Part shown: positions 14,753 to 22,884 of the stretch, piece by piece
Numbering within the stretch: position 1 is the stretch's first letter
Layout: each line of letters begins with the position of its first letter
NCBI RefSeq assembly: GCF_009911645.1
Contig: NZ_QWKI01000011.1
Coordinates: 1-32,663, forward strand
DNA: 32,663 nucleotides
Origin: Pseudoflavonifractor sp. 60
GTDB lineage: Bacteria; Bacillota; Clostridia; Oscillospirales; Oscillospiraceae
Direction of reading: 5' to 3'
Notes under the pieces: generated by a model
Seen by the model: the letters and a program-made list of their open reading frames with translations, nothing else
Database searches by the model: none
Told to the model about the DNA's origin: nothing
Position numbers and translations under genes: made by a program

Positions 14753-15232
14753 TCAGGACGGCCCGCCCTGCACATCCAGCAGCTTCCGCAATTTCTCCCT
14801 CGCCCGGGAGAGGCGGGAGCGCACTGTGCCCGGGCACTGCCGCAGCATCTGAGCGATCTCCCCGGTGGAATAGCCCTCGTAGTAGTACAGGTGGATGACC
14901 GCCCGGTCCTCCGGAGGCAGGGAGAACAGCTCTTCCAGCTCCTCCAGCTCCTCGGGGCCGGGGGCGGGCAGGGTCTCCGGCAGAGGGCCGGTCCTCCGCC
15001 AGCTCAGCCGCAGGCGGCTCTTGCAGCCGTTTACCAGGACCCGCATGAGCCAGGCGGCGGGGCTGTCCAGCTGCTCCGGAGCCTTTTCCAAAAAACGGAC
15101 AAAGGCATCCTGCACGGCGTCCTCCGCCTCGTGGGGGTCCCCCAGGATGGCCAGGGCGGCCCGGTACAGACGATTTTCATTTTGTGTCACAAGGTTCTCC
15201 CAATCCACCGGCCGGTTGGATGTTCGGGACAT
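14753..15232 (-). CDS. ECF-family RNA polymerase sigma factor
   Basis: The 159-aa protein has region 2 (LYRAALAILGDPHEAEDAVQDAFVRFLE) and region 4 (LPPEDRAVIHLYYYEGYSTGEIAQML) typical of ECF sigma factors and the usual ECF length. The ATG at 15232 follows AAGGAGG by eight bases; a GTG at 15241 overlaps that site. The gene downstream encodes a large membrane-anchored protein that is probably its anti-sigma factor, so it likely responds to an envelope signal. I could not see a clear autoregulatory ECF promoter upstream. Confidence 0.9.
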   Translation of the reverse strand: MSRTSNRPVDWENLVTQNENRLYRAALAILGDPHEAEDAVQDAFVRFLEKAPEQLDSPAAWLMRVLVNGCKSRLRLSWRRTGPLPETLPAPGPEELEELEELFSLPPEDRAVIHLYYYEGYSTGEIAQMLRQCPGTVRSRLSRAREKLRKLLDVQGGPS

Positions 15233-15292
15233 GGGGGCCACCTCCTTTCACTGATATAGACGTTTGACCCCCCCCAATTGCTGCAAATGTTC

Positions 15293-15320
15293 AAAAAAAA
15301 GAGCCGCCCCGGAGGACGGC
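15293..15320 (-). terminator. Terminator of the UPF0210 operon
   Basis: On the minus strand GCCGTCC (15320-15314) pairs with GGGCGGC (15309-15303), with one wobble, and is followed by a run of eight T. Confidence 0.75.
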
Positions 15321-15333
15321 CCTGTATCCGATT

Positions 15334-16692
15334 TCAGTTTTTCAGGCTCTGCATGGGGGCGGGAATGCGGCCGCCCCGGTCCACGAACTCCCTGGCGGAG
15401 AAGGGGTGGACCGGCTGGACCGGCGCAGAGCCCAGCAGTCCGCCAAACTCCACCGTATCCCCCACGCCGCAGCCGGGGGCGGGGATGATGCGGACAGCGG
15501 TGGTCTTGGAGTTGACCATTCCAATGGCCGCCTCGTCGGCGATAATGGCAGAGATGGTCTCGGCAGGGGTGTCCCCGGGGACGGCAATCATGTCCAGGCC
15601 CACGGAGCACACACAGGTCATGGCCTCCAGCTTGTCCAGAGTCAGGGCCCCGGACCGGGCGGCGGCAATCATGCCCTCGTCCTCGCTGACGGGGATAAAG
15701 GCCCCGGAAAGCCCGCCCACATGGGAGGAGGCCATCACGCCCCCCTTCTTCACCGCGTCGTTGAGCAGGGCCAGGGCGGCGGTGGTGCCGTGGGTCCCGC
15801 ACACCTCCAGGCCCATCTCCTCCAAAATCCGGGCCACGCTGTCCCCCACGGCGGGGGTGGGGGCCAGAGACAGGTCCACAATGCCAAATGGGGTATCCAG
15901 GCGGCGGCTGGCCTCCTGGGCCACCAGTTGGCCCATGCGGGTGATGCGGAAAGCGGTCTTCTTCACCGTCTCGGCCACCACATCGAAGGGCTGACCCTTC
16001 ACGTCCTGAAGGGCATGGTACACCACGCCAGGGCCGGAGACCCCCACGTTGATGACCTTCTCCGGCTCGCCGGTCCCGTGGAAGGCCCCCGCCATAAAGG
16101 GGTTGTCCTCCACCGCGTTGCAGAATACCACCAGCTTGGCGCAGCCGAAGCCCCCCTGACCGGCGGTTTTCTCCGCCAGCTCCTTGATGGTCCGCCCCAT
16201 CATAGCCACCGCGTCCATGTCGATGCCCGCCCTGGTGGAGCCCACATTGACGCTGGCGCAGACAATGTCGGTGGAGGCCAGCGCCTCGGGAATGGAGCGG
16301 ATGAGGACGCGGTCGGCGTTGGTCATCCCCTTCTGCACCAGCGCGGAGAAGCCGCCGATAAAGTTCACGCCGCAGGTCTTGGCCGCCCGGTCCAGAGCCT
16401 GGGCGAAGGGAACATAGCTGTCCGTCTCCGCCGCCGCCGCCACCAGGGCGATGGGAGTCACGGAGATGCGCTTGTTCACAATGGGAATGCCGAACTCCTT
16501 CTCAATGGCCTGGCCGGTGGCCACCAGCTGTTCCGCGTAGCGGGTTATCTTATCGTAAACCTTGGTACAGGCGGTCTCCACGTCGCTGTGGGCGCAGGAG
16601 AGCAGGGAGATGCCCATGGTGATGGTGCGCACGTCCAGATGCTGCTGGTCGATCATCTGGATGGTCTGCATGATTTCGTGTTGGTTGAGCAT
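15334..16692 (-). CDS. UPF0210/DUF711 family protein (PFL family)
   Basis: The 452-aa protein matches the conserved UPF0210 (DUF711) family in length and sequence: the N-terminal EIMQTIQMI, then [39 protein letters not shown] and [30 protein letters not shown] cut across its first 165 residues. The biochemical role of the family is unknown. The ATG at 16692 follows AAGGGG by eight bases. It lies 12 bases after the ACT-domain gene; this two-gene arrangement is conserved widely in Firmicutes and suggests that the small ACT protein senses a ligand for the large one. Confidence 0.9.
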   Translation of the reverse strand: MLNQHEIMQTIQMIDQQHLDVRTITMGISLLSCAHSDVETACTKVYDKITRYAEQLVATGQAIEKEFGIPIVNKRISVTPIALVAAAAETDSYVPFAQALDRAAKTCGVNFIGGFSALVQKGMTNADRVLIRSIPEALASTDIVCASVNVGSTRAGIDMDAVAMMGRTIKELAEKTAGQGGFGCAKLVVFCNAVEDNPFMAGAFHGTGEPEKVINVGVSGPGVVYHALQDVKGQPFDVVAETVKKTAFRITRMGQLVAQEASRRLDTPFGIVDLSLAPTPAVGDSVARILEEMGLEVCGTHGTTAALALLNDAVKKGGVMASSHVGGLSGAFIPVSEDEGMIAAARSGALTLDKLEAMTCVCSVGLDMIAVPGDTPAETISAIIADEAAIGMVNSKTTAVRIIPAPGCGVGDTVEFGGLLGSAPVQPVHPFSAREFVDRGGRIPAPMQSLKN

Positions 16693-16704
16693 AGGATTCA
16701 CCCC

Positions 16705-16974
16705 TTAAATGCGGTGCATGGCGTTGAAAATGTCCTCCCGCTGGATACGGATGGACAGCTCCTGTTCTTTTCCGGCCTGCTCCAGAATGTCAGCCATATC
16801 CCCGATGGACTTCTCGCAGGCGGCGGTGTCCACCAGCATGACCATGGTAAAAAACTCCTGCAAAACGGTCTGAGAGATGTCCAGAATGTTGATATTGTGC
16901 TGGGCCAGCAGGGAACAGACACAGGCGGTGATGCCCACCCGGTCCCTGCCGATGACAGTGACAATGGCTTTCAT
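16705..16974 (-). CDS. ACT domain protein, UPF0237 family
   Basis: The 89-aa protein is a single ACT domain of the UPF0237 (GcvR-like) type, with the opening MKAIVTVIGRDRVGITA and the INILDISQTVLQEFFTMVML strand-helix core. ACT domains bind amino acids or other small ligands and often act as allosteric subunits. It is the first gene of the pair with the UPF0210 protein, with AAAGGA eight bases before the ATG, and the two probably form a complex. Confidence 0.9.
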   Translation of the reverse strand: MKAIVTVIGRDRVGITACVCSLLAQHNINILDISQTVLQEFFTMVMLVDTAACEKSIGDMADILEQAGKEQELSIRIQREDIFNAMHRI

Positions 16975-17018
16975 AATCCTTTTCCTTTCTGTTGTCAAAT
17001 GGTACGGGGACGCCCCAG

Positions 17019-17594
17019 TCAGTTCAGCTCGTCCAGGGTCAGCTCGAAGCCCTCCAGGAAGTGGTCCATAAAGTACCGCAGCGCGGGGACGGGATTCTGG
17101 CACAGGGCGGCGTAGGTCTGTTCCTTGGCCTTTTTGAACTCGGTGTTGCCCGCCTTCAGCTCCTCCACACACTTGAGATAGGCCGACAGCTTGTCCGCCG
17201 CCTTCACCAGGGCGCGGATGTGGGGGTCTGGGATGGTGACCGCCTCCTCAAAGTCCCCCCGCAGGTCCGGCGGGAGCATGGACAGCAGCTTTCTCTCCGC
17301 CACCGCCTCCACGTCCTTGTAGGCGCTCTGAATGTCCGGATTGTCGTACTTGATGGGGGTCGGCATATCGCCGGTCAAAATTTCGCTGGCGTCGTGGTAC
17401 AGGGCCGCCACCGCCGCCGCCCCCGGGTCGGTCTGCCCGCCGAAATACCGGTTTTCGATCACGGCCAGGGCGTGGGCCAGAACGGCCACCTGGTGGGAGT
17501 GCTCCTGGATGTTCTCCAGGCGGGTATTGCGCATCAGGCCCCAGCGGTTGATGTACCGCATTCGGGAGATCATGGGGAAAAAGTGGTAGGGCAC
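17019..17594 (-). CDS. yfbR: HD-domain 5'-deoxynucleotidase, YfbR-like
   Basis: The 191-aa protein aligns by eye with E. coli YfbR over its full length: HFF..ISRMRYINRW.LMRN, EHSHQVAVLAHALA, LYHDASEILTGDMPTPIKY and KAADKLSAYLKC. The HD metal ligands are His32, His67, Asp68 and Asp134. YfbR removes phosphate from deoxyribonucleoside 5'-monophosphates in the cytoplasm and takes part in nucleotide salvage. It starts at a GTG (17594) nine bases after AAAGGAG and has its own promoter, so it appears to be independent of the ACT/UPF0210 pair 44 bases downstream unless there is read-through. Confidence 0.9.
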   Translation of the reverse strand: MPYHFFPMISRMRYINRWGLMRNTRLENIQEHSHQVAVLAHALAVIENRYFGGQTDPGAAAVAALYHDASEILTGDMPTPIKYDNPDIQSAYKDVEAVAERKLLSMLPPDLRGDFEEAVTIPDPHIRALVKAADKLSAYLKCVEELKAGNTEFKKAKEQTYAALCQNPVPALRYFMDHFLEGFELTLDELN

Positions 17595-17627
17595 GTCAGG
17601 TATCTCCTTTTGCTTTCAAGTCTTCCC

Positions 17628-17656
17628 ATTCTATCACAGGCCCTTCGGATTGTAAA
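17628..17656 (-). promoter_or_regulatory. Promoter of the yfbR-like gene
   Basis: Minus strand -35 TTTACA (17656-17651), 17-base spacer, -10 TAGAAT (17633-17628), about 34 bases upstream of the GTG start. Confidence 0.65.
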
Positions 17657-17718
17657 CGGAAACGGCGGATAAAATTCCTCCGATTTCACACCCTAGCAGA
17701 GGAAAAAGGAGGGATCGC

Positions 17719-18243
17719 TTGATCTGGTTCTGGAGTTTTTTTCTGTACAGCTTCGCCGGTTTTGTGCTGGAGGTACTGTTTTCCTGGCTGGCGGGGACCC
17801 GTTCCCACCGAAAGGGCCTGCTGGTGCTGCCCATCTGCCCGGTATACGGTCTGGGGGCCTGTCTCATTTTGCTATTGCCCCCCTGGGTACAGGCCTGGCC
17901 CTGGGCCCTGTTTCTGCTGGGGGGCGTCACCGCCACGGCGGCGGAGTACTTTGACGCGGTGTACCACCAGCGGGTCCTGGGGGTCTCCTTCTGGGACTAC
18001 AGCGGTCTGCCGGGGAACCTCCACGGGCGGGTGTGCCTGCCCTTCTCCCTGGCCTGGGGGGTGCTGTCCCTGGTGCTGGTGTATGGAGTCAACCCGGCGC
18101 TCCTCCCCTGGCTGGCCCGCATTCCCGCCCCGGTGAGCGCCGTCTCTCTGGCCGCCCTGGTCTTCGACGCCGCCCTCACGCTGCTGATCCTGCGGCAGAC
18201 CGGGGACACCGCCCGCCTCCAGTGGTACCGCCGGCCCCAATAG
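17719..18243 (+). CDS. CmpB-family (putative ABC transporter type IV) membrane protein
   Basis: The 174-aa protein has about five hydrophobic segments and the conserved pattern of the CmpB family: YSFAGFVLEVLF, the RKGLLVLPICPVYGLGA loop, TAAEYFD, and FWDYSGLPGNLHGRVCLPFSLAWG. The family is labelled a putative ABC transporter permease, but no ATPase or binding protein is nearby and its function is not established. It starts at a TTG (17719) five to six bases after AAGGAGGG; no better start exists. It stands alone between divergent and convergent minus-strand genes. Confidence 0.8.
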   Translation: MIWFWSFFLYSFAGFVLEVLFSWLAGTRSHRKGLLVLPICPVYGLGACLILLLPPWVQAWPWALFLLGGVTATAAEYFDAVYHQRVLGVSFWDYSGLPGNLHGRVCLPFSLAWGVLSLVLVYGVNPALLPWLARIPAPVSAVSLAALVFDAALTLLILRQTGDTARLQWYRRPQ

Positions 18244-18248
18244 CAAAA

Positions 18249-18275
18249 AAACCGCCGGCCAACAGCCGGCGGTTT
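18249..18275. terminator. Bidirectional terminator
   Basis: An 11-bp perfect stem (AAACCGCCGGC and its complement) with a CAACA loop and A/T-rich flanks serves the CmpB gene and the converging small gene. Confidence 0.8.
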
Positions 18276-18278
18276 CCT

Positions 18279-18452
18279 TTACTCCTCGTAGTCGTCGTAC
18301 TCGGAGGCGCAGGAGCTACGCTTCAGCTTGCCTTTGGCGCTGTCGTACAGGTCGGTCAGGCCGTCCCAGTAGGCAATCACCGCGCACACAGCGGCGGCGG
18401 CGGCCAGGGACAGCGCGACGATCTTCAGGACAAAACGGGCAACTTTCATCAT
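18279..18452 (-). CDS. Small single-pass membrane protein (57 aa), hypothetical
   Basis: The 57-aa frame encodes a short basic N-terminus (MMKVARF), one hydrophobic segment at about 8-28 rich in Ala, a soluble stretch with several Lys and Arg, and an acidic tail ending EYDDYEE. AGGAGG lies five bases before the first of two adjacent ATGs, and a terminator follows directly. These features and a full codon structure indicate a real gene. Similar small membrane proteins with acidic tails are common in this bacterial family; the function is unknown. Confidence 0.75.
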   Translation of the reverse strand: MMKVARFVLKIVALSLAAAAAVCAVIAYWDGLTDLYDSAKGKLKRSSCASEYDDYEE

Positions 18453-18533
18453 GGGGTCCTCCTCACATATCAGGCTGCTGCCCTTAGTTTACATGATTGC
18501 GGAAAAAATTACAATCGTTTTTGGGAAATAAAT

Positions 18534-19253
18534 TTAATTTTCTCCGGGAGCCCGGCGGTAGTGAACTCCCGCCTCCGGGGTCACCCCCCGCTCCTCCAGC
18601 AGCTGCTCCACCGTGACAAAGCAGTAGCCCCGCTCCAGCAGCTCGTCCACAACCCGCAAAGCCGCCTCCACCGAGGTGGAAAACAGGTCGTGCATCAGGA
18701 TAATATCCCCGTCGGAGACCTGATTGACCACGGCGGCCACAATGCGGTCCACGTTCTCGTCCTTCCAGTCCTCCGGGTCCACCGACCACAAAATCAGCGG
18801 ACTGCCGCACCACTGCCTGGCGTGATCGTCCAGCAGACCGTAGGGGGGCCGGAGCCAGTACTCCCCCTCGCCCAGCAGGTCCACAATGCACGCCCGGGTC
18901 TGGCTGAGCTGGCGGTCGAACTCCTGCCGGGACAGCCCCTTCAGCATCACGTGGTCGAAGGTGTGGACGCCCACCTGGTGCCCCTCTGCGGCCATACGGC
19001 GGACCAGGTCCTCGTTGCCGGCAATGCGGCTGCCCACCAGGAAGAAGGTGGCGGGCACCTCCCGCAGCTCCAGCCCGTCCAGCAGAGGACCGGTGGTGGA
19101 GGAGCGGGGTCCGTCGTCAAAGGTGAGGGCCACCAGGGGCGGCGTGTCCACCGTCACTTCCGCCGGCCCGTCCGCTGGAAGGGACTGCTCCGGAGCAGGA
19201 AAAATCAAAATCAGAGCCAAAAGGCCCAAAAACATGGCGCACCGCTTGTTCAT
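18534..19253 (-). CDS. Polysaccharide deacetylase (carbohydrate esterase 4)
   Basis: The 239-aa secreted or membrane-anchored protein has a hydrophobic N-terminal segment (about 6-19) and a NodB-homology domain. The CE4 motifs are TFDDGP (catalytic Asp46 and metal-binding Asp47), HTFDH (metal ligands His97 and His101), RPPYG, the WSVDPEDW segment and DIILMHD. Such enzymes remove N-acetyl groups from peptidoglycan GlcNAc or MurNAc, which changes lysozyme resistance or wall maturation; the substrate here is inferred. The ATG at 19253 is preferred to one eight codons earlier because AAGGAGG lies ten bases before it. Confidence 0.9.
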   Translation of the reverse strand: MNKRCAMFLGLLALILIFPAPEQSLPADGPAEVTVDTPPLVALTFDDGPRSSTTGPLLDGLELREVPATFFLVGSRIAGNEDLVRRMAAEGHQVGVHTFDHVMLKGLSRQEFDRQLSQTRACIVDLLGEGEYWLRPPYGLLDDHARQWCGSPLILWSVDPEDWKDENVDRIVAAVVNQVSDGDIILMHDLFSTSVEAALRVVDELLERGYCFVTVEQLLEERGVTPEAGVHYRRAPGEN

Positions 19254-19326
19254 CCGCCTGCCGCCTCCTTGACACATTTGTTGTCAGTATGTGCGGCGCG
19301 CAGGGAAAGTTGCCATGAAAAATTTG

Positions 19327-20067
19327 TTATGGACGCAGGTAAAAGGCGTGGGTGAACCAGTTGAACACCCACTCCCGCAAAATGGGAGAAATGTCCCACT
19401 CCTCCGCGAAGCCGGGCATCGAGGCGATCTCCTCCCGCCAGCCCGTCATCACAGGGGGCACGTTCTCATCGATGCCGCCCCTCCAGCGCCGGGCAGTCCG
19501 CTTCTGCCAGTCCTTCACCTCCGCCAGAGTCTCTGGGTCCCGCAGCTCCATCTCCTCCAGCTGGGGCAGGATGTGCTCCGCCAGCAGACGCCACCGCTGG
19601 AGCCGCCGCTCCTCCGCCGGACACAAGGGCCGCTCCATAGCGGGGAGGGCGTAGCGCTCCAGCTTGTCCCGCAGCACCTCCAGGGCTTGGTCCAGCTGTT
19701 TCTGGGGCCCCGTCTGATAGCGGATGGACGCCATCGGTCCAGGAGAGGCAAGCAGGCTGGGCGGCTCCGCCGGGTCGGGCTGCTGCTCCCGGGGCCAGGC
19801 TAGAACCCGCCAGGGGGTGTGGTAGCTCCCGGCCCACTCGTACCAGTCCGGGACATATCCGCCCCCAATCAGATACCAGTTGATGGACAGGTCCCCCTTG
19901 CCGTCCTCAAAATACCGGTTGATGGGCAGATAGCTGTACCACCGTCCCGGCCCCTCCCGGACAAAGCCGTAGGTCCTGCCGGACTCACTGGCAAAGTGAA
20001 ACGCGGGAAAATTGGCCTCCATCATCTTCACCAGTTTCCCCTTCACTGGTACGCTGCGCACCGCCAT
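19327..20067 (-). CDS. Hypothetical cytoplasmic protein (246 aa)
   Basis: I do not recognise a family. The protein has no signal peptide or membrane segment. The N-terminal 105 residues are rich in aromatic residues (RWYSYLPINRYF, INWYLIGGGYVPDWYEW), followed by a long charged helical region (about 120-200) with many Leu, Glu and Arg, and a C-terminal segment EWVFNWFTHAFYLRP. A GGGGG ribosome site lies about eight bases before the ATG. It is separated from the upstream SPFH operon by a terminator. Codon use matches its neighbours, so it is probably an established chromosomal gene. Confidence 0.65.
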   Translation of the reverse strand: MAVRSVPVKGKLVKMMEANFPAFHFASESGRTYGFVREGPGRWYSYLPINRYFEDGKGDLSINWYLIGGGYVPDWYEWAGSYHTPWRVLAWPREQQPDPAEPPSLLASPGPMASIRYQTGPQKQLDQALEVLRDKLERYALPAMERPLCPAEERRLQRWRLLAEHILPQLEEMELRDPETLAEVKDWQKRTARRWRGGIDENVPPVMTGWREEIASMPGFAEEWDISPILREWVFNWFTHAFYLRP

Positions 20068-20098
20068 AGAAGTGCCCCCTTTTGAGATTTTTACGGTT

Positions 20099-20115
20099 CC
20101 CGCCCTTCGGGCGGG
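20099..20115. other. Short perfect hairpin upstream of the 246-aa gene
   Basis: CCCGCCC-TTC-GGGCGGG forms a 7-bp GC stem in the leader between the SPFH operon terminator and the next gene. It may be a second terminator or a leader structure. Confidence 0.4.
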
Positions 20116-20125
20116 GGTGCATTGG

Positions 20126-20153
20126 AAAAAGGGCCGGAGAAATTCCCCGGCCC
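20126..20153 (-). terminator. Terminator of the NfeD-SPFH operon
   Basis: On the minus strand GGGCCGG (20153-20147) pairs with CCGGCCC (20137-20131) and is followed by TTTTT. Confidence 0.8.
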
Positions 20154-20160
20154 CGCCTTT

Positions 20161-20316
20161 TTACTGTTCCTCTTTGCCCTTGGGTCTGTACTGCTCTTCC
20201 CCTGATTCAATCCAAAGAAGAAAGTCCGCTATTTCAGTATCGGTCCAACCCTTGTACCTGAGTCCCAGGATCAGTCTGGCATTCTCCTGCATATCCGTAC
20301 GTTTCAGCGTCCTCAT
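20161..20316 (-). CDS. Small protein coupled to the SPFH gene (51 aa)
   Basis: The 51-aa frame begins with ATGA overlapping the stop of the SPFH gene by four bases and ends eight bases before the operon terminator, so it is the third gene of an NfeD-SPFH operon. It reads as a compact helical protein (ENARLILGLRYKGWTDTEIADFL) with a helix-turn-helix-like WTDTEIADF stretch and a charged tail. No function can be assigned. The coupling argues that it is translated in step with the scaffold protein and could act with it or regulate it. Confidence 0.7.
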   Translation of the reverse strand: MRTLKRTDMQENARLILGLRYKGWTDTEIADFLLWIESGEEQYRPKGKEEQ

Positions 20317-21287
20317 TGCTTGGGCACAGTTTTTGTAATCGTCGCCTTGGGGTCCTCGGTGTCGAAGACGGTCTTGGCGGCGGCGGCCAGACCGGCAATA
20401 CCCTGGAGCTCGCTGGGGATGATGATCTTAGTGGCCTTGCCGTTGGCGGCAGCCTGGAATGCCTCCAGCGCCTTGATGGTGAGTACGCCCTGTCCGGGGG
20501 CGGCCTGGTTGATGAGGCGAATGGCATCGGCGGTGGCCTGCTGGACCTTCAAAATGGCCTCGGCCTCCGCTTCCGCCTCCAGGATTTTGGCCTGCTTGGC
20601 GCCCTCGGCCTGGAGGATGGCGGCCTGCTTGGCGGCGTCGGCCCGGAGGATGGCGGCCTGCTTCTCGCCCTCGGCTACCAGGATCTGGGACTGCTTCTGG
20701 CCCTCGGCCTGGAGGATGGCCTCACGGCGCTCCCGCTCGGCCCGCATCTGCTTCTCCATGGACTCCTGGATGTCCCGGGGGGGCATAATGTTTTTCAGCT
20801 CAACACGATTGACCTTAATGCCCCAGGGGTCGGTGGCCTCGTCCAGGAGGGCGCGCATTTTGGTGTTGATGTGGTCCCGGCTGGTGAGGGTCTGGTCCAG
20901 CTCCAGCTCGCCGATGATGTTGCGCAGAGTGGTGGCGGTGTAGTTCTCAATGGCGGACATGGGGTTTTCCACGCCGTAGGTGTACAGCTTGGGGTCGGTG
21001 ATCTGGAAGTAGACCACGGTGTCGATCTGCATGGTCACGTTGTCCTTGGTAATCACCGGCTGGGGGGCGAAGTCCACCACCTGCTCCTTCAGGGAGACGT
21101 TTTTCACAACCCGGTCGATAAAGGGCACCTTGAACTTCAGGCCCTCGTCCCACACCGTCAGGAAGCGGCCCAGGCGGGTTATCACATAGGCCCGGGACTG
21201 GGGCACAATCCTGACGCAGGAGCCGAAGATAACCAGCAGTACAAACACAAATACCACAACTGGCACAACGATCTTCAAAATTTCCAT
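20313..21287 (-). CDS. SPFH/band 7 membrane scaffold protein (stomatin/QmcA-like)
   Basis: The 324-aa protein has one N-terminal membrane segment (about 5-24), an SPFH/band 7 domain (about 25-190, with VPQSRAYVITRLGRF and GIKVNRVELKNIMPP), a long coiled-coil built of repeated Glu-Ala-Lys-Gln motifs (about 180-255) and an IIPSELQG-type C-terminus. Such proteins form oligomers that organise membrane microdomains and influence membrane proteases. An AAAGGAG site precedes the ATG. The gene follows nfeD by 21 bases, the usual partner arrangement for stomatin-like proteins. Confidence 0.93.
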   Translation of the reverse strand: MEILKIVVPVVVFVFVLLVIFGSCVRIVPQSRAYVITRLGRFLTVWDEGLKFKVPFIDRVVKNVSLKEQVVDFAPQPVITKDNVTMQIDTVVYFQITDPKLYTYGVENPMSAIENYTATTLRNIIGELELDQTLTSRDHINTKMRALLDEATDPWGIKVNRVELKNIMPPRDIQESMEKQMRAERERREAILQAEGQKQSQILVAEGEKQAAILRADAAKQAAILQAEGAKQAKILEAEAEAEAILKVQQATADAIRLINQAAPGQGVLTIKALEAFQAAANGKATKIIIPSELQGIAGLAAAAKTVFDTEDPKATITKTVPKQ

Positions 21288-21308
21288 GGAATGCTCTCCT
21301 TTCCACTG

Positions 21309-21731
21309 TTACACAGTCTCTACAAATACCTTCACACCCTCAATGCGCTTCACAATCACCTGACTTCCCTTGGGAATGACAACACCCAGCTGGCTGCGGG
21401 CGGTCCAGATTTGGCCCAGCACGCTGACTTGGCCGGCGGCGGCCTCGTTGTCGATGGTCTCGGTGACGGAGGCCACCTGGCCAATCACCCGGTCGGCGTT
21501 GGTGGGGGACCGCCGGGGGTGGGCGAACCGGGACGCCGCAGGCCGCACCAGCGCCAGAGTCAGCGCGGACACCGCCGCGAAGACGACCAGCTGGAGCCAG
21601 AAGGGACCGCCCAGAACGGCAGTCACAAATCCGCCCGCCGCCCCTGCGGCAAACCAGATACACACCAGCCCCACGGTAGCGGCCTCGCCCGCCACAAGGG
21701 CTATGAACGCGATAAGCCAAAATGCTGTCAT
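21309..21731 (-). CDS. NfeD-family membrane protein
   Basis: The 140-aa protein has two or three hydrophobic segments in the first 65 residues and a C-terminal OB-fold-like domain (VIGQVASVTETID..GQVSVLGQIWTARS..IPKGSQVIVKRIEGVKVFVE), the pattern of short NfeD (NfeD1b) proteins. These pair with SPFH proteins and are thought to bind them. The ATG at 21731 follows AAAGGAGG by ten bases; a TTG seven codons earlier overlaps that site. It is the first gene of the operon with the SPFH and 51-aa genes. Confidence 0.9.
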   Translation of the reverse strand: MTAFWLIAFIALVAGEAATVGLVCIWFAAGAAGGFVTAVLGGPFWLQLVVFAAVSALTLALVRPAASRFAHPRRSPTNADRVIGQVASVTETIDNEAAAGQVSVLGQIWTARSQLGVVIPKGSQVIVKRIEGVKVFVETV

Positions 21732-21833
21732 ACCAGCAGCGCCTCCTTTCAAGTTCCGTGGCTGTTCTCTCGCATCTCTATCATATCATACTGTCGGGAA
21801 AAATACCACTGAATTTAAAAATTTTATCTCCCC

Positions 21834-22820
21834 TCACGGCAGCGCCTCCAGAGTTGCGGACAGCCGGCGGCGGTAGGCGGCCACGGCCTCCTTGGGGCCC
21901 GCCAGAGTGATGCTGCCGTCCAGCCCCAGCAGCCAGCCGAAGAACTGGGGGCTGATGACCACCGGCAGGGTCACGGTGAAGTGCTCCTCCCCGTCGGGCA
22001 CCATAATCACGTCCTGGCCGAACCGGTCCCACACCAGGCTGGCCTTGTCCCGCCGCCCCCGGAGGGTCACCTTCATCTCCTGGCCCCGGTACATGCCGAA
22101 GTGCTTCTGGCCGTACTCCGCCAGATGGAAGTCCGGATACTGGTCCCGCCCCTCCCGGTTCAGGCTGGTGACCACGATCTCGGCCATTTTGTCAACCCGG
22201 TAGTGGCGCATCTCCTGGTGGTTGTGGTCAAAGGCCACCATGTAGTAGTTCTCGCTGTTCCAAATCAGCCCGTAGGGGGAGACCACATACCGCTTCCCCT
22301 CCTGGCGGAACACCTTTTTCCGGCTGATATCATAGTCAAAATACTTGAAGGTAATGGCCTTCTGCCCGGCAATGGCGGCGTGGAGCTTATCCACGTTGTA
22401 GTAAATGCTCTCGTTCATCACCTTGATCCGCCCCGAGACGTACACCTGCCGCTGGAGCTGGCTGGCCTGGTGGACGCTGGCCAGATTTTCCAGCTTGCGG
22501 ATGAGGACGTCGCTCTTCTTCTGGGTTATGAAGCGGGAGGACTGCACCGCGTCCATGAGCAGCTTCACCTCGGGCAGCTCAAATTCCCGCTCCCCCACAA
22601 ACCAGCCGGGCGTTTTCCCCTTGCGGCACTGCACGTCCAGCCCGAACAGGCGCAGAGCCTCCAGGTCGTCGTAGATGCTTTTGCGCTCGGCCTTGATATC
22701 CTGCCGGGCCAGCCCCTCAATGAGCTGGGCCACCGTGAGGGGGTGGTCCTCGTCGGTCTGCCGCAACAGCATATGGTGGAGATGGAGCAGCTTGGTCTTT
22801 TGATTGGCGCTCTTGGCCAT
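21834..22820 (-). CDS. WYL-domain transcriptional regulator
   Basis: The 328-aa protein has an N-terminal winged helix (about 5-75, with LTVAQLIEGLARQDIKAERKSIYDDLEAL) followed by a WYL domain (about 130-230; the family motif appears as ISRKKVFRQEGKRYVVSPYGLIWNSENYYMVAF) and a C-terminal WCX-like extension. WYL regulators bind nucleic-acid ligands or other small molecules and control varied genes, including defence and DNA-damage responses. The ATG at 22820 has AAAGGAGG upstream. Neighbours do not reveal its targets; an ArsC-like gene ends 64 bases upstream. Confidence 0.9.
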   Translation of the reverse strand: MAKSANQKTKLLHLHHMLLRQTDEDHPLTVAQLIEGLARQDIKAERKSIYDDLEALRLFGLDVQCRKGKTPGWFVGEREFELPEVKLLMDAVQSSRFITQKKSDVLIRKLENLASVHQASQLQRQVYVSGRIKVMNESIYYNVDKLHAAIAGQKAITFKYFDYDISRKKVFRQEGKRYVVSPYGLIWNSENYYMVAFDHNHQEMRHYRVDKMAEIVVTSLNREGRDQYPDFHLAEYGQKHFGMYRGQEMKVTLRGRRDKASLVWDRFGQDVIMVPDGEEHFTVTLPVVISPQFFGWLLGLDGSITLAGPKEAVAAYRRRLSATLEALP

Positions 22821-22884
22821 GAAATCCTCCTCCTTTCCGGGTTTCACACCTCAGAGTGGCAATTTTGTTGTCCCATAAAACGGA

